Source: Bacillus dicomae
GTDB lineage: Bacteria > Bacillota > Bacilli > Bacillales > Bacillaceae_G
Direction: 5' to 3'
NCBI RefSeq assembly: GCF_006494425.1
Contig: NZ_VHIV01000004.1
Coordinates: 62,001 to 126,000 of the forward strand
DNA length: 64,000 bases
This document shows positions 7,345-16,990 of this stretch, piece by piece. The stretch's first letter is position 1, and each line of letters starts with the position of its first letter. The notes below the pieces were generated by a model. That model was not told the DNA's origin and did no database searches. It saw only the letters and a list, made by a program, of their open reading frames with translations. The translations under genes and the position numbers were made by a program.

Positions 7345-8547
7345 TTACATCGCTTCCGAATCCCACTCATGCTCCTGCTGAACAAATACAATACCTAATT
7401 CATGATGTCCTCCAGCGTACAACGCTGTTTGTGCAAGACGTAACTCTCCATTTGTATCTAATACTTCTAATTTACAAAATGCTCCGGTCGTCTTCGTTTG
7501 AAGTGCATCATAAAATTCCTCAGCGCTTCTTGGAATGACTCCATTTACTTTCGTAATCATTTCTCCAGGTAGTAAATTCAGCTCTGCCCCAATTGTATTC
7601 GGGATTGTATCTAATACAACGAGCCCATCATTACGTGCAGCGAAGTACGCTGGTCTTGTCTCATCAGAAATTTTTTCTTGCATGGAAATCGTGAAACGTC
7701 CAAGCATTGCAACTCCCATCGCGATAATTGCAAGTACGTGCCACCAATAACTTGCGATTCCTAAAACAAGCACAAGTCCTGCTAATCCGTAGACACGTCT
7801 TCCTGTAAATAATAAAGCTTCCGTCGGCTCATAACTTCTAATCCTTCTCATAAATCCAATTAAAAATGGAACGAGGAATAGAGAATATGTATCTGAGCCT
7901 ATTGAAACGACAGGCCACCATGAGATAAACTGCGTTACTGCATCACCTGGTACAAGAATAAAAATAGGAACAATCCATAAACGCTTTGATTCGTGTAAAC
8001 CAATCTTTAGCCCGCGCTTACCCTTCCTAATTTTCGGCGTAGAATATCCTACTGCATTTTTAGAAATCAATAAGCCCTCTACAACGAGCATGACGCCTAG
8101 CAAAATAGCAAGGGATACAATCGTACTCTCTTCACCTTCTCCAAGCTGTAAGAAAGAAACTGGTAGCTTAGAAGATAATAGGACACATACAATCGCGATA
8201 CTAAACGTATAAGCTGCTGATAAATATCGATACATAGCAGTTAATCCAAATAGTAACGTCCAAAGTAAAATGACCCATAAGCTCGCTTTAGAAACAACAA
8301 GTCCAAGCCCAATTGTAATGATAGATACGATTAATCCATATTTAACTCCCGCAAATAAAGATGTTCGCAGTTCAAACCAAATATCATAAACTTTAAAAGA
8401 AAAATCTTTTCGTTCTCGTAACATACGTAAGTATCCAACGAAGATACTACTTATTAAAAATACATAGACAGCAGGGTGTAAGAAAAAACGTCCAACTGCC
8501 CGCATTATTTCAAAAATCCATGCCTCCACGAACCCATTCACCACCAT
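7345..8547 (-). CDS. minJ: PDZ-domain membrane protein, MinJ-like division-site topology factor
   Basis: A 400-residue protein with many membrane segments (about residues 15-290) and a C-terminal cytoplasmic PDZ domain (NTIGAELNLLPGEMITKVNG). Its length, its N-terminal GRFFLHP stretch and its place next to ctpB, ftsX, ftsE and cccB match B. subtilis MinJ (YvjD). MinJ bridges DivIVA and MinD to keep division at mid-cell. The ribosome site before the ATG at 8547 is weak, so a GTG or other start a few codons in is possible. The gene has its own promoter region downstream of the ctpB terminator. Confidence 0.85.
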   Translation of the reverse strand: MVVNGFVEAWIFEIMRAVGRFFLHPAVYVFLISSIFVGYLRMLRERKDFSFKVYDIWFELRTSLFAGVKYGLIVSIITIGLGLVVSKASLWVILLWTLLFGLTAMYRYLSAAYTFSIAIVCVLLSSKLPVSFLQLGEGEESTIVSLAILLGVMLVVEGLLISKNAVGYSTPKIRKGKRGLKIGLHESKRLWIVPIFILVPGDAVTQFISWWPVVSIGSDTYSLFLVPFLIGFMRRIRSYEPTEALLFTGRRVYGLAGLVLVLGIASYWWHVLAIIAMGVAMLGRFTISMQEKISDETRPAYFAARNDGLVVLDTIPNTIGAELNLLPGEMITKVNGVIPRSAEEFYDALQTKTTGAFCKLEVLDTNGELRLAQTALYAGGHHELGIVFVQQEHEWDSEAM

Positions 8548-8606
8548 TTATATCATTCTTTCTTTTTATATTATCATAACTGGACAAACGTTTGTTTAAC
8601 ACAAAA

Positions 8607-8634
8607 AAATACAGGCAGCAAACTGCCTGTATTT
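8607..8634 (-). terminator. terminator of ctpB
   Basis: AAATACAGGCAG-CAAA-CTGCCTGTATTT, a perfect 12-bp stem, followed on the minus strand by TTTT. The bcr1 element lies between this terminator and the ctpB stop codon. Confidence 0.85.
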
Positions 8635-8637
8635 CTT

Positions 8638-8795
8638 TTTATCCCGCTTTAATGGTCAGTAAGACCCCCACCTCAAAATTCAGCGAAAGCAACGAGTTTA
8701 GGTGGGGGTCGGGCTGCCCATTAAAGTCCGATTGGTGAGGGCTGATAATCAGTGGGGGATGAAGAAACCCCCCACTAATTAAAGTTTCACTTTAT
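8638..8795. mobile_element. bcr1-type repeat element with TTTAT target duplication
   Basis: A 148-bp element (8643-8790) flanked by the direct repeat TTTAT at 8638-8642 and 8791-8795. It starts CCCGCTTTAATGG and ends TTAAAGTTTCAC. Inside are the stems GACCCCCACCT/AGGTGGGGGTC (8664-8674, 8700-8710) and a CCCCCCACT/AGTGGGGG pair. Size, structure and the 5-bp TTTAT duplication match the published description of bcr1, a non-coding repeat of the B. cereus group thought to be moved by another element's enzyme. It has no ORF. Confidence 0.75.
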
Positions 8796-10228
8796 TTCGC
8801 TATTAATTTTAATGCTGACTGTAATTGTAGATCATTTTCTCCAGAACGGATTTTTTCAATAATTTTCGTTTGAATCGCCTCAGCTGTCTTTTTGTCCAGC
8901 TGCCCTGTCGCTTCCATTTTATTCGCATTTTGGAATGCTTTCAGTGCCGACTCTGTCTCTTTACTAAAGTATCCATCTTCACGTCCTGTTACATATCCTA
9001 AACTCTTAAGCATTTCTTGCGCGTGTTTTACTTGTACATCATTTGAATTGTATGAAAGTGTTTTTTCAATTTGAATTGGTGTCGCATGATAATAATCTGG
9101 CTGCTTCACTTCTACTGTTGGCGCGATTCCTTTTTTATGAATCCAGTTTCCATCCGGTGTTAACCATTTAAACATCGTTAATTTAATGTTGCTGCCATCT
9201 TTAAATGGAACAGCTTGCTGAACAGTACCTTTACCAAACGTTTTTTCACCAATTAAATCGTATCCTTCTCCTTCTTTTAGCGCACCCGCTAAAATCTCTG
9301 AAGCAGAAGCACTTCCATTATCAATTAATACTGAAATTGGATATGGCTTTCTCTCTTTCAGTTCCGTAGAGAATTTTTTCTTCTCACCATTTCGTTGCTC
9401 TACTTGTAGCATCGGCTTTTTATCCGTCATAATTTCCCCTAGTATCTCTTCTACACTATTTAAGTAGCCACCAGGATTACCACGCACGTCAATAACTAGA
9501 CCTTTTATGTTTTTCTTCTCTAACTCTTTTAACTGATCCTTAAATTCTTTCGCTGTATTTTCAGCAAAGGAAGTGATTTGCATATAACCGATATCTTTTC
9601 CGCTCTCTTGTTTCACAGAGCTAAACACTGTGAAGATTGGAATTTTTTCACGCTTAATTTTAAATACAATCGGATCAGCTACTCCTGCACGCTTAATTTC
9701 AATCGCAACAGTCGTTCCTTTTTTACCACGAATCTTTAATACTGCTTCTTCACGTGATAAATCTTTCACACTATTTCCATCTACAGATAAAATTTGGTCA
9801 TTCGGTTTAATTCCAATCTTTTCTGCCGGTGAACCTTTAATTGGAGATACGATAATAAGTTTACCGTCCGTTTTGTTCACCTCAGCCCCGATCCCTTCTA
9901 ACTCAGGATCAAGTGATTCACTAAACTGTTTAGCCGTTTCTTTATCCATATACGTGGAATAAGGGTCCTTCAGCGTAGACAACATACCTTGTATTGCACC
10001 TTCGACTAACTTTTCATCTTTCACGTCTTCCACATAACGTGAATCAATTAGTGCATACGCCTCATTAATTTTTGCCAAATTCCCTTGCGCAGTGCTAGCG
10101 TTTCCACTCGAAATTGTTTGCGTTACTTCTGCTGGGTTAACCCCAAATAAAGACATACCTGCAAACATTCCGCCAGCACCAATTAAAAATGCAACAACCA
10201 TTCCAATAATTGCAACTCTACGTTTCAA
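8792..10228 (-). CDS. ctpB: S41 carboxy-terminal processing protease CtpB
   Basis: A 478-residue secreted serine protease with an N-terminal membrane anchor (RVAIIGMVVAFLIGAGG), a PDZ domain (LIIVSPIKGSPAEKIGI), an S41 peptidase domain with catalytic Ser in NGSASASEILAGAL and Lys in GEKTFGKGTVQQ, and a C-terminal peptidoglycan-binding domain. In B. subtilis CtpB cleaves SpoIVFA to help activate sigma-K in sporulation. The start is a TTG at 10228 with AAAGGGGA upstream; an upstream in-frame ATG would force translation through the terminator at 10269. The stop codon is supplied by the bcr1 target site. Confidence 0.92.
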   Translation of the reverse strand: MKRRVAIIGMVVAFLIGAGGMFAGMSLFGVNPAEVTQTISSGNASTAQGNLAKINEAYALIDSRYVEDVKDEKLVEGAIQGMLSTLKDPYSTYMDKETAKQFSESLDPELEGIGAEVNKTDGKLIIVSPIKGSPAEKIGIKPNDQILSVDGNSVKDLSREEAVLKIRGKKGTTVAIEIKRAGVADPIVFKIKREKIPIFTVFSSVKQESGKDIGYMQITSFAENTAKEFKDQLKELEKKNIKGLVIDVRGNPGGYLNSVEEILGEIMTDKKPMLQVEQRNGEKKKFSTELKERKPYPISVLIDNGSASASEILAGALKEGEGYDLIGEKTFGKGTVQQAVPFKDGSNIKLTMFKWLTPDGNWIHKKGIAPTVEVKQPDYYHATPIQIEKTLSYNSNDVQVKHAQEMLKSLGYVTGREDGYFSKETESALKAFQNANKMEATGQLDKKTAEAIQTKIIEKIRSGENDLQLQSALKLIAK

Positions 10229-10268
10229 TGCGGAATTCCCCTTTCCAAAACACACAGGTGGTGTAGCA

Positions 10269-10297
10269 AAAGGCATCACACAGTGTGTGATGCCTTT
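10269..10297 (-). terminator. hairpin between ftsX and ctpB
   Basis: A 14-bp inverted repeat AAAGGCATCACACA / TGTGTGATGCCTTT around a single G at 10283, followed on the minus strand by TTTT-like sequence. It separates the ftsEX unit from ctpB. Confidence 0.7.
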
Positions 10298-10346
10298 ACC
10301 TATTTCTACTATATGATAAGCTTGTACGAATTATGTTTGCAACTTT

Positions 10347-11240
10347 TTATACTTTTAAGAAGCGACGAATTGACATTACACTTCCCCACATACCGATTAA
10401 AGCCCCGATTAACACTAGTAAACCAGCTAATTGGAATACGAAAGGACTGTATGGTAGAAGTTCGAAAATTGTTCCGCCAAGTTTTTCGTTAAACACACCT
10501 TGTAGTGAATTATACGTAACAAGAATTAAGCCAATTGGAATAATTGATCCTAATACCCCTAGGAATAATCCCTCTAATAGGAACGGCCAACGAATAAACC
10601 AGTTTGTTGCACCTACAAGTTTCATAATCTCGATTTCTGTACTACGAGCATAAATTGTAATTTTAATTGTATTAGAGATTAAGAACATCGCTGTGAATAA
10701 AAGACCAGCAATTAATACAATCCCGATGTTACGACCAGTTTTTACAGTATCAAATAATCGTTCAACTTGCCCTTTTCCGTACTGAACATTACTTACAAAC
10801 TGCATTTTTTCAATCTTTTTCGCGATTGTCGCTGTATCTGTTGGTTCTTTTGCTTTTACAACGAATACGTTTTTAAGTGGGTTATCTTGTTCAAATAACT
10901 CAAATGTTTTTCCGCTATCGCCTAAGCTTTTAATTAAACGTTTTAACTCTTCTTCTTTAGAAGAATATTTAATAGAGTCTACTTTTGCAATCTTACTCAT
11001 ATCATCTTCTAATTTCTTTTGATCAGCTTCTTTTGCTGCTGGATCAATGTGTACACGAATCTCTACATCTTGCTCTACTTTCGTCGCAAAATGGTTCATA
11101 TTCATAATCGCTGTTAAAAAGACACCTACAAGTAATAGTGTAACTGTTACTGCACTAACAGAAGCAAACGTCATCCATCCGTTACGCGATAGATTCTTTA
11201 CACCTTCTCGTAAATGTCGACTAAGGGTCTTAGCCTTCAT
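10347..11240 (-). CDS. ftsX: cell-division ABC transporter permease FtsX
   Basis: A 297-residue membrane protein with one N-terminal segment (FASVSAVTVTLLLVGVFL), a large extracellular loop and three C-terminal segments. This is the FtsX layout, and the length equals that of B. subtilis. With FtsE it forms a complex that activates the peptidoglycan hydrolase CwlO; a CwlO-like gene is at 20359. The ATG at 11240 has GGAGG seven bases upstream and overlaps the end of ftsE by 11 bp, so the two are translationally coupled. Confidence 0.95.
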   Translation of the reverse strand: MKAKTLSRHLREGVKNLSRNGWMTFASVSAVTVTLLLVGVFLTAIMNMNHFATKVEQDVEIRVHIDPAAKEADQKKLEDDMSKIAKVDSIKYSSKEEELKRLIKSLGDSGKTFELFEQDNPLKNVFVVKAKEPTDTATIAKKIEKMQFVSNVQYGKGQVERLFDTVKTGRNIGIVLIAGLLFTAMFLISNTIKITIYARSTEIEIMKLVGATNWFIRWPFLLEGLFLGVLGSIIPIGLILVTYNSLQGVFNEKLGGTIFELLPYSPFVFQLAGLLVLIGALIGMWGSVMSIRRFLKV

Positions 11241-11916
11241 ATCCGTATCCTCCCTCAATCTCATCTCGAACAATTTTTCCGCCTTCAATCGCGATTACAC
11301 GATGACGGATTGTATTTACGATATCTGCGTTATGCGTTGCCATAACAATCGTTGTACCACGCTCATTAATGCGCTTGAAAATCTTCATAATATCAAGAGC
11401 TGTTTCAATATCTAAGTTACCTGTTGGCTCATCGGCAATTACAACCTTTGGTCTATTAACAATTGCTCTCGCAATTGCAACACGTTGTTGCTCTCCGCCT
11501 GAAAGTTCACTTGGAAGTGCGTCTGCACGATCTTCAAGACCTACAAGACCTAAAACTTCTGTTACACGCTCAAGAATTGCTTCTTTTTCTTCTTCAATTA
11601 CCTCTAAAGCAAACGCAACATTCTCATATACCGTTAACTTAGGTAGTAATTTAAAATCTTGGAAAATTACGCCTAATTGACGACGGAAATATGGAACATC
11701 TCTTTCTGCTAATGTTTCAATAACAAGTCCATTTACATTAATTGATCCTGTAGATGGCTTCTCTTCACGATACATCATTTTAATAAATGTAGATTTCCCG
11801 GCTCCACTCGGTCCAACTACGTATACAAACTCACCTTGTTTAATGTTAACTGTGAGACCAGCAATGGCTTTCATACCATTCGGGTACTCCTTATAAACAT
11901 TCGTCATTTTTATCAT
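11230..11916 (-). CDS. ftsE: cell-division ATP-binding protein FtsE
   Basis: A 228-residue ABC ATPase: Walker A GPSGAGKST (residues 35-43), signature LSGGEQQRVAIARA, Walker B VVIADEPTGNLD and the switch histidine in MATHN. YREEKPSTGSINVNG and the strict linkage to ftsX identify it as FtsE. It powers conformational change of FtsX at the membrane. A second in-frame ATG at codon 4 is possible, but MIKM is the usual start. Confidence 0.95.
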   Translation of the reverse strand: MIKMTNVYKEYPNGMKAIAGLTVNIKQGEFVYVVGPSGAGKSTFIKMMYREEKPSTGSINVNGLVIETLAERDVPYFRRQLGVIFQDFKLLPKLTVYENVAFALEVIEEEKEAILERVTEVLGLVGLEDRADALPSELSGGEQQRVAIARAIVNRPKVVIADEPTGNLDIETALDIMKIFKRINERGTTIVMATHNADIVNTIRHRVIAIEGGKIVRDEIEGGYGYEG

Positions 11917-12162
11917 TATTTATCACCCAATACTTAATGATTTTTTTCGAAATACTTTTCTGTACATTTGAAAATAAAAGATAACCTCTTATTCTCGCTT
12001 AAACCACTCTTGTTGAAGGTAGTCTACTTATACTCTTTTTCTAAGCAATACTACTCTATGTAATATATTTCAGCAAAATTCTACAAACCCCATTGTAACA
12101 TCAAACGGTTTCCAGTTTGGATACAATTTTGTTACAGTTATGTTACACACCGAAAAAGGGAA

Positions 12163-12189
12163 ACGAGTTGACTATATTAATCAACTCGT
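12163..12189 (-). terminator. terminator of cccB
   Basis: ACGAGTTGA / TCAACTCGT with a 9-base loop, followed on the minus strand by TTTCCCTTTTTC. It lies 14 bp beyond the cccB stop codon. Confidence 0.7.
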
Positions 12190-12202
12190 CCATTTTATCT
12201 TT

Positions 12203-12526
12203 TTATTTATGTTCAGCTAACCACTCAGCTACTTTTTTCGCATCCTCACCTTGAATAAGTCCTGGTGACATGGAACCGCGACCTTTTTTAATAATTTCTT
12301 CGATATCTGCAGCGTCGTACTTACCGCCTACCTTTCTCAAATCAGGTCCAGTTGCCCCTGATAAATCTGTTGCGTGACATCCAGCACAACTTCTTTGGAA
12401 AATTTGTTCTGCACTGTCTGTACTTGCAGACTGGTTCGAAGACTTACTCTCTTCTTTATTTCCACACGCTCCTAAAGCAAAAACGACTGATGTTCCTAGC
12501 GCAATAGCCAACAATTTCTTTTTCAC
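12203..12526 (-). CDS. cccB: membrane-anchored cytochrome c-551 CccB
   Basis: A 107-residue lipoprotein. The signal peptide ends in the lipobox LGAC with Cys21 as lipid attachment site, followed by a Ser/Asn/Lys linker. The class I cytochrome c domain has the haem motif CAGCH (47-51) and axial Met86 in GSMSPG. It carries electrons outside the membrane, probably to cytochrome c oxidase. Its place beside ftsE is as in B. subtilis. The 286-bp interval to ftsE holds only its terminator and the ftsE promoter region. Confidence 0.95.
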   Translation of the reverse strand: MKKKLLAIALGTSVVFALGACGNKEESKSSNQSASTDSAEQIFQRSCAGCHATDLSGATGPDLRKVGGKYDAADIEEIIKKGRGSMSPGLIQGEDAKKVAEWLAEHK

Positions 12527-12841
12527 TTCTATCGCTCCCCATTGTTGATATTCTTTTCATTCCTAACACACTCATTTTCATTATAAGCATTATCCTTATA
12601 TAGAAAAACTAAGGTATATTTCATATCCTTCAAAAATACAGCGAAAACCCTAATAATATAAAGCTTTTATAAGTTGTTTCAATTTTGTGAACAACATAAA
12701 AACTTCTATAAAGAATTCTTTTTGAGCAGGAATTTAGAAAAATTCTATATAAAGTGTTACTCTATTGCCACTCTGTTTTACTATTTTCTACTTTTTACAA
12801 AACAATATACAACATTGTATGCTACCTATAATCCCATCAAA

Positions 12842-12870
12842 AAGAGAAGTTGTCGTTTCCAACTTCTCTT
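12842..12870 (-). terminator. probable terminator downstream of prfB
   Basis: AAGAGAAGTTG / CAACTTCTCTT with a 7-base loop. On the minus strand it is followed by TTTTT. It is 95 bp beyond the prfB stop codon and is the first minus-strand hairpin with a T tract. Confidence 0.6.
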
Positions 12871-12933
12871 CCTCTGTACTTCATCCATATAAATAAAATA
12901 ACACTCTTTAAATCCTCTATGTCCTCAGTATGC

Positions 12934-12958
12934 GCCAACAATTTTGTTGGCTTTTTTT
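12934..12958 (+). terminator. plus-strand-oriented terminator facing prfB
   Basis: GCCAACAA-TT-TTGTTGGC followed by seven T on the plus strand, seven bases from the prfB stop codon. On the minus strand it has no T tract. No convincing plus-strand gene lies upstream, so either it acts on an unknown RNA from 12.53-12.93 kb or its polarity is incidental. The rest of the 12527-12964 interval is A/T-rich with no supported gene. Confidence 0.6.
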
Positions 12959-12964
12959 CATTTA

Positions 12965-14063
12965 TTAAATGCGAGAACGTAAGTAAGCATCAATAAATGG
13001 ATCGATTTCTCCATCCATAACTGCTTGTACGTTACCGACCTCTGTATTTGTACGGTGGTCTTTCACAAGAGAATATGGGTGGAATACGTAAGAACGGATT
13101 TGGCTACCCCATCCGATTTCTTTTTGTTCACCGCGAATTTCATCTAACTCCGCTTGTTGCTCTTCTAATTTCTTCTGATATAATTTCGCTTTTAACATCT
13201 TCATCGCATGCTCACGGTTTTTAATTTGAGAACGCTCTGACTGACACGTTACAACCGTATTTGTCGGTGTATGCGTAATACGAACTGCCGAGTCTGTCGT
13301 ATTAATATGCTGTCCACCTGCACCACTTGCACGGTACGTATCAATTTTTAAGTCTTCTGAACGAATTTCAATTTCAACTTCATCATTAAACTCAGGTACA
13401 ACTTCACAAGATACGAACGATGTATGACGACGGCCCGAAGAATCGAATGGAGAAATACGTACAAGACGATGTACACCTTTTTCTGCCTTTAAATAACCGT
13501 AAGCGTTATGACCTTTAATTAATAAAGTAACACTCTTAATACCAGCTTCATCACCTGGTAAGTAATCAACCGTTTCTACTTTAAATCCACGTTTTTCAGC
13601 CCAACGTGTGTACATACGTAGTAACATAGAACCCCAGTCTTGTGACTCTGTTCCACCAGCACCTGGGTGTAATTCTAAAATCGCGTTATTTTTATCATAA
13701 GGATCGCTTAATAATAACTGAAGTTCATACTCATTCATTTCTTGAATTAAGCCTTTTACTTCTGATTCAAGCTCCTCATGTAAATCTTCATCATACTCTT
13801 CTTTTAAAAGCTCATGCGTGATTTCTAAATTTTCGAATGTCTCATCTAACTGACGAAACTTTCCAACCATATCTTTCAGTGCATTTGCTTCGTTAATTAC
13901 AGCTTGTGCACCTTGTTGGTCATCCCAAAATCCTGCGCCCATCATTTTCTCTTCTAATTCTGCAATTTGTTTTTCCTTAGTAGGGAGGTCAAAGAGACCC
14001 CCTAAAAGCCGCTAATCTCTTAGCCATTTTCTCTAATTCCTGTCTAATTTCTACTAATTCCAT
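12965..14063 (-). CDS. prfB: peptide chain release factor 2, with programmed +1 frameshift
   Basis: RF2 recognises UGA and UAA stop codons. Translation starts at the ATG at 14063 ([13 protein letters not shown]), runs 24 codons to CTT TGA C (TGA at 13989-13991), then shifts +1 to read GAC and continue [15 protein letters not shown] to the end at 12965. AGGGGG before the slip site is the internal Shine-Dalgarno-like stimulator. The GGQ catalytic motif ([11 protein letters not shown]) and the family C-terminus are present. The frameshift lets RF2 level control its own synthesis. secA lies upstream. Confidence 0.95.
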
Positions 14064-14111
14064 TTCCTTCACCTCTATGTAATTGCTGTTACTTTCGTAT
14101 GAAAACAAGGG

Positions 14112-14142
14112 AAACTCTCTCCACTTACGACGGAGAGAGTTT
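14112..14142 (-). terminator. terminator of secA
   Basis: AAACTCTCTCC / GGAGAGAGTTT with a 9-base loop, followed on the minus strand by CCCTTGTTTTC. It lies between secA and prfB, 66 bp after the secA stop codon. Confidence 0.7.
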
Positions 14143-14207
14143 AATCCTTCTTAATTATACATTTTTGATGTAAAAGTTTGCAAAGTAGCCAAAGCTAACG
14201 CCCTATA

Positions 14208-16715
14208 TTACTTCCCGATACCACAGCAGTTTTTATATTTTTTACCGCTACCACACTTACATAAATCGTTGCGGCCCACTTGGTCACCTTTTACAACTGG
14301 CTTTTTCTTCGCTTCCTCCCCATCGCTAGACGGGTGAACAGCTTCACCTTGAACAACTTCTTGACGCTCTAGGTTTTGTTCAATTTCAGCTTTCATAATG
14401 TAACGAGCGATTTCCTCTTCAATAGAAGCGATCATTGACTCGAACATTGCGAATCCTTCCATTTGATACTCACGAAGTGGATCAATTTGACCGTAAGCAC
14501 GTAAATGAATACCTTCACGAAGGTGATCCATCGCATCAATATGCTCTGTCCATTTCGTATCTACAACACGGAATACAACAACTTTTTCGAACTCACGCAT
14601 TTGCTCTTCTGGCATAAGCTTTTCTTTGTCATTGTAACGCTCTATTAATTTCGCGATAATTGGCTCGCTCATTTCCTCTGGAGCAAGGCGACGTAATTCT
14701 TCTTCTTTCACATCTCCTTCTTGCAGAAGGTTTGTATTTAAGTAGTCAACAAGACCTTTAATGTTCCAATCTTCTTCAATTTCCTCTTGTGTATGAAGCG
14801 CAACAGCACGTTCTACTGTAGATTTCATCATACCTTCAATAATATCGCGTAAGTTATCCGATTCCATTACCTCTTGACGCTGTTTGTAAATAACTTCACG
14901 TTGCTGACGAAGTACATCATCGTATTGTAGTAACTGCTTACGTGCATCATAGTTATTTCCTTCTACACGTTTTTGCGCAGATTCTACTGCACGAGAAACC
15001 ATTTTACTTTCGATTGGCTGAGAATCATCCATACCAAGGCGATCCATCATCGCTTTCATATTGTCAGAACCGAAGCGGCGCATTAGTTCATCTTCCATTG
15101 ATAAGTAGAACTGCGTAACACCTGGGTCCCCTTGACGACCAGCACGACCACGTAACTGATTATCAATACGACGACTTTCGTGACGCTCTGTACCGATAAC
15201 TGCTAAACCAACGTTTTTAATATCGTCTCCAAGCTTAATATCTGTACCACGACCCGCCATGTTCGTCGCAATCGTTACAGCACCTTTCATACCAGCTTCT
15301 GCAATGATATCCGCTTCACGCGCATGGTTTTTCGCATTTAAGATGTTATGACGTACACCTTTACGCGTTAACATTTTTGAAATAAGCTCTGACGTTTCAA
15401 TCGCAACTGTACCGACAAGAACAGGTTGCCCTTGTTTATGGCGGTTTACAATATCCTCAACAACAGCATTAAATTTACCTTCCATTGATTTGAAGATTAA
15501 ATCAGCACGGTCATCACGAACAATCGGTTTATTTGTTGGAATTACGATAACGTTCATATTGTAAATGTTACGGAATTCTTCTTCCTCTGTTTTCGCTGTA
15601 CCAGTCATACCAGATAACTTTTCATACATACGGAAGTAGTTCTGGAACGTAATTGTCGCAAGTGTCATACTTTCATTTTGAATTTCTACGCCTTCTTTTG
15701 CCTCAATTGCTTGGTGTAAACCTTCGCTATAACGACGACCTTTCATAAGACGACCAGTAAATTGGTCTACAATTACGATTTCGCCCTCTTGTACAACATA
15801 ATCTGTATCACGGTGCATAACAACGTGCGCACGAAGTGCCTGATTAATATGGTGAAGAAGTGCTACATGTTTTAAATCGAATAAGTTTTCAATATGGAAA
15901 GCTTTCTCCGCTTTCGTAATACCATCTTCTGTTAACATTACATTTTTCGTCTTCACATCAAATGAATATTCTTTTTCATTCTCTAACGTACGAACGAATG
16001 CATTTGCAAACATGTATAGCTCTGTTGATTTTTGAGCTTGTCCAGAAATAATAAGCGGCGTACGCGCTTCATCGACTAAGATAGAATCGACTTCATCGAT
16101 AATAGCAAAGTGAAGCGGACGTTGAACGCACTGCTCTTTATATAAAACCATGTTGTCACGTAAGTAATCGAATCCAAGCTCATTATTTGTGCTATACGTA
16201 ATATCAGCAGCATAAGCTTCTTGTTTCTCTTCGCGTGACATATGGTTTAAGTTAATTCCTACTGTTAATCCTAGGAACTCATGAAGTTGTCCCATTTCGC
16301 TCGCATCACGTTGCGCTAAGTATTCATTGACTGTAACAACGTGAACACCTTTTCCTGTTAAAGCATTTAAATATACAGGTAATGTAGATGTTAACGTTTT
16401 ACCTTCACCCGTTTTCATCTCAGAGATATTCCCTTCATGTAAGGCAATACCACCCATTAACTGTACGCCATACGGACGCATTCCAAGAACACGAGTCGCA
16501 GCTTCTCGAACAACCGCAAAAGCTTCCGGTAATAGATCATCTACTGTTTCACCTTTTGTTAGACGTTCTTTAAATTCAAGCGTCTTCCCTTTTAATTGTT
16601 CATCAGTTAGCGGCTTAATAGATGGTTCTAATGCATCAATTTGCTCAACTGTCTTCTGCATACGTTTAATTTGGCGTTGATTTACATCAAACACCTTTTT
16701 TAAAATACCGATCAT
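14208..16715 (-). CDS. secA: preprotein translocase ATPase SecA
   Basis: An 835-residue SecA1. Walker A is in MKTGEGKTL, the DEAD-type Walker B in [17 protein letters not shown], followed by the preprotein cross-linking domain and the second helicase domain ([26 protein letters not shown]). The C-terminus has the zinc motif [13 protein letters not shown] that binds SecB or ribosomes. It drives secretion through SecYEG. The ATG at 16715 has AGAGGAG upstream. The order prfB-secA-hpf is conserved in Bacillus. Confidence 0.98.
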   Translation of the reverse strand: MIGILKKVFDVNQRQIKRMQKTVEQIDALEPSIKPLTDEQLKGKTLEFKERLTKGETVDDLLPEAFAVVREAATRVLGMRPYGVQLMGGIALHEGNISEMKTGEGKTLTSTLPVYLNALTGKGVHVVTVNEYLAQRDASEMGQLHEFLGLTVGINLNHMSREEKQEAYAADITYSTNNELGFDYLRDNMVLYKEQCVQRPLHFAIIDEVDSILVDEARTPLIISGQAQKSTELYMFANAFVRTLENEKEYSFDVKTKNVMLTEDGITKAEKAFHIENLFDLKHVALLHHINQALRAHVVMHRDTDYVVQEGEIVIVDQFTGRLMKGRRYSEGLHQAIEAKEGVEIQNESMTLATITFQNYFRMYEKLSGMTGTAKTEEEEFRNIYNMNVIVIPTNKPIVRDDRADLIFKSMEGKFNAVVEDIVNRHKQGQPVLVGTVAIETSELISKMLTRKGVRHNILNAKNHAREADIIAEAGMKGAVTIATNMAGRGTDIKLGDDIKNVGLAVIGTERHESRRIDNQLRGRAGRQGDPGVTQFYLSMEDELMRRFGSDNMKAMMDRLGMDDSQPIESKMVSRAVESAQKRVEGNNYDARKQLLQYDDVLRQQREVIYKQRQEVMESDNLRDIIEGMMKSTVERAVALHTQEEIEEDWNIKGLVDYLNTNLLQEGDVKEEELRRLAPEEMSEPIIAKLIERYNDKEKLMPEEQMREFEKVVVFRVVDTKWTEHIDAMDHLREGIHLRAYGQIDPLREYQMEGFAMFESMIASIEEEIARYIMKAEIEQNLERQEVVQGEAVHPSSDGEEAKKKPVVKGDQVGRNDLCKCGSGKKYKNCCGIGK

Positions 16716-16955
16716 AGGAAATACGCTCCTCTTTTTATTAAAATAAAACTTCCGATTGTTTTTTCTTTTTCTCTATTACAATCAGTCGTTATAAAAATCA
16801 AATGTATGTTATGCCAATTTTTCTCCTAATTAAAAAAACTAAAATGTATATACCTAATGATAATTGTAACACTTGTCTTATAACTATGACAACAATCGGC
16901 CGAATGTCTCGTTCTAAATTATGAAAACTTTTTGTAGAAATCTATTTTCAGCAAA

Positions 16956-16984
16956 AAAAGCGCAGCCATTTCGGCTGCGCTTTT
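16956..16984. terminator. terminator of hpf
   Basis: AAAAGCGCAGCC-ATTTC-GGCTGCGCTTTT, symmetrical A and T runs, directly after the hpf stop codon. Confidence 0.85.
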
Positions 16985-16990
16985 GAATTA

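Noticed and set aside
8585-8599. 15-bp sequence TTAAACAAACGTTTG found both here and at 59785-59799
   Set aside because: A few 15-bp matches are expected by chance in 64 kb of A/T-rich DNA; the two contexts are unrelated.
10229-10279. N-terminal extension of CtpB to an ATG at 10279
   Set aside because: The extension would be translated from the terminator hairpin at 10269-10297; the TTG at 10228 has a proper ribosome site and starts the membrane anchor.
12674-12892. 72-residue plus-strand ORF between cccB and prfB
   Set aside because: No ribosome site, composition typical of random A/T-rich sequence, and it runs through a hairpin terminator.
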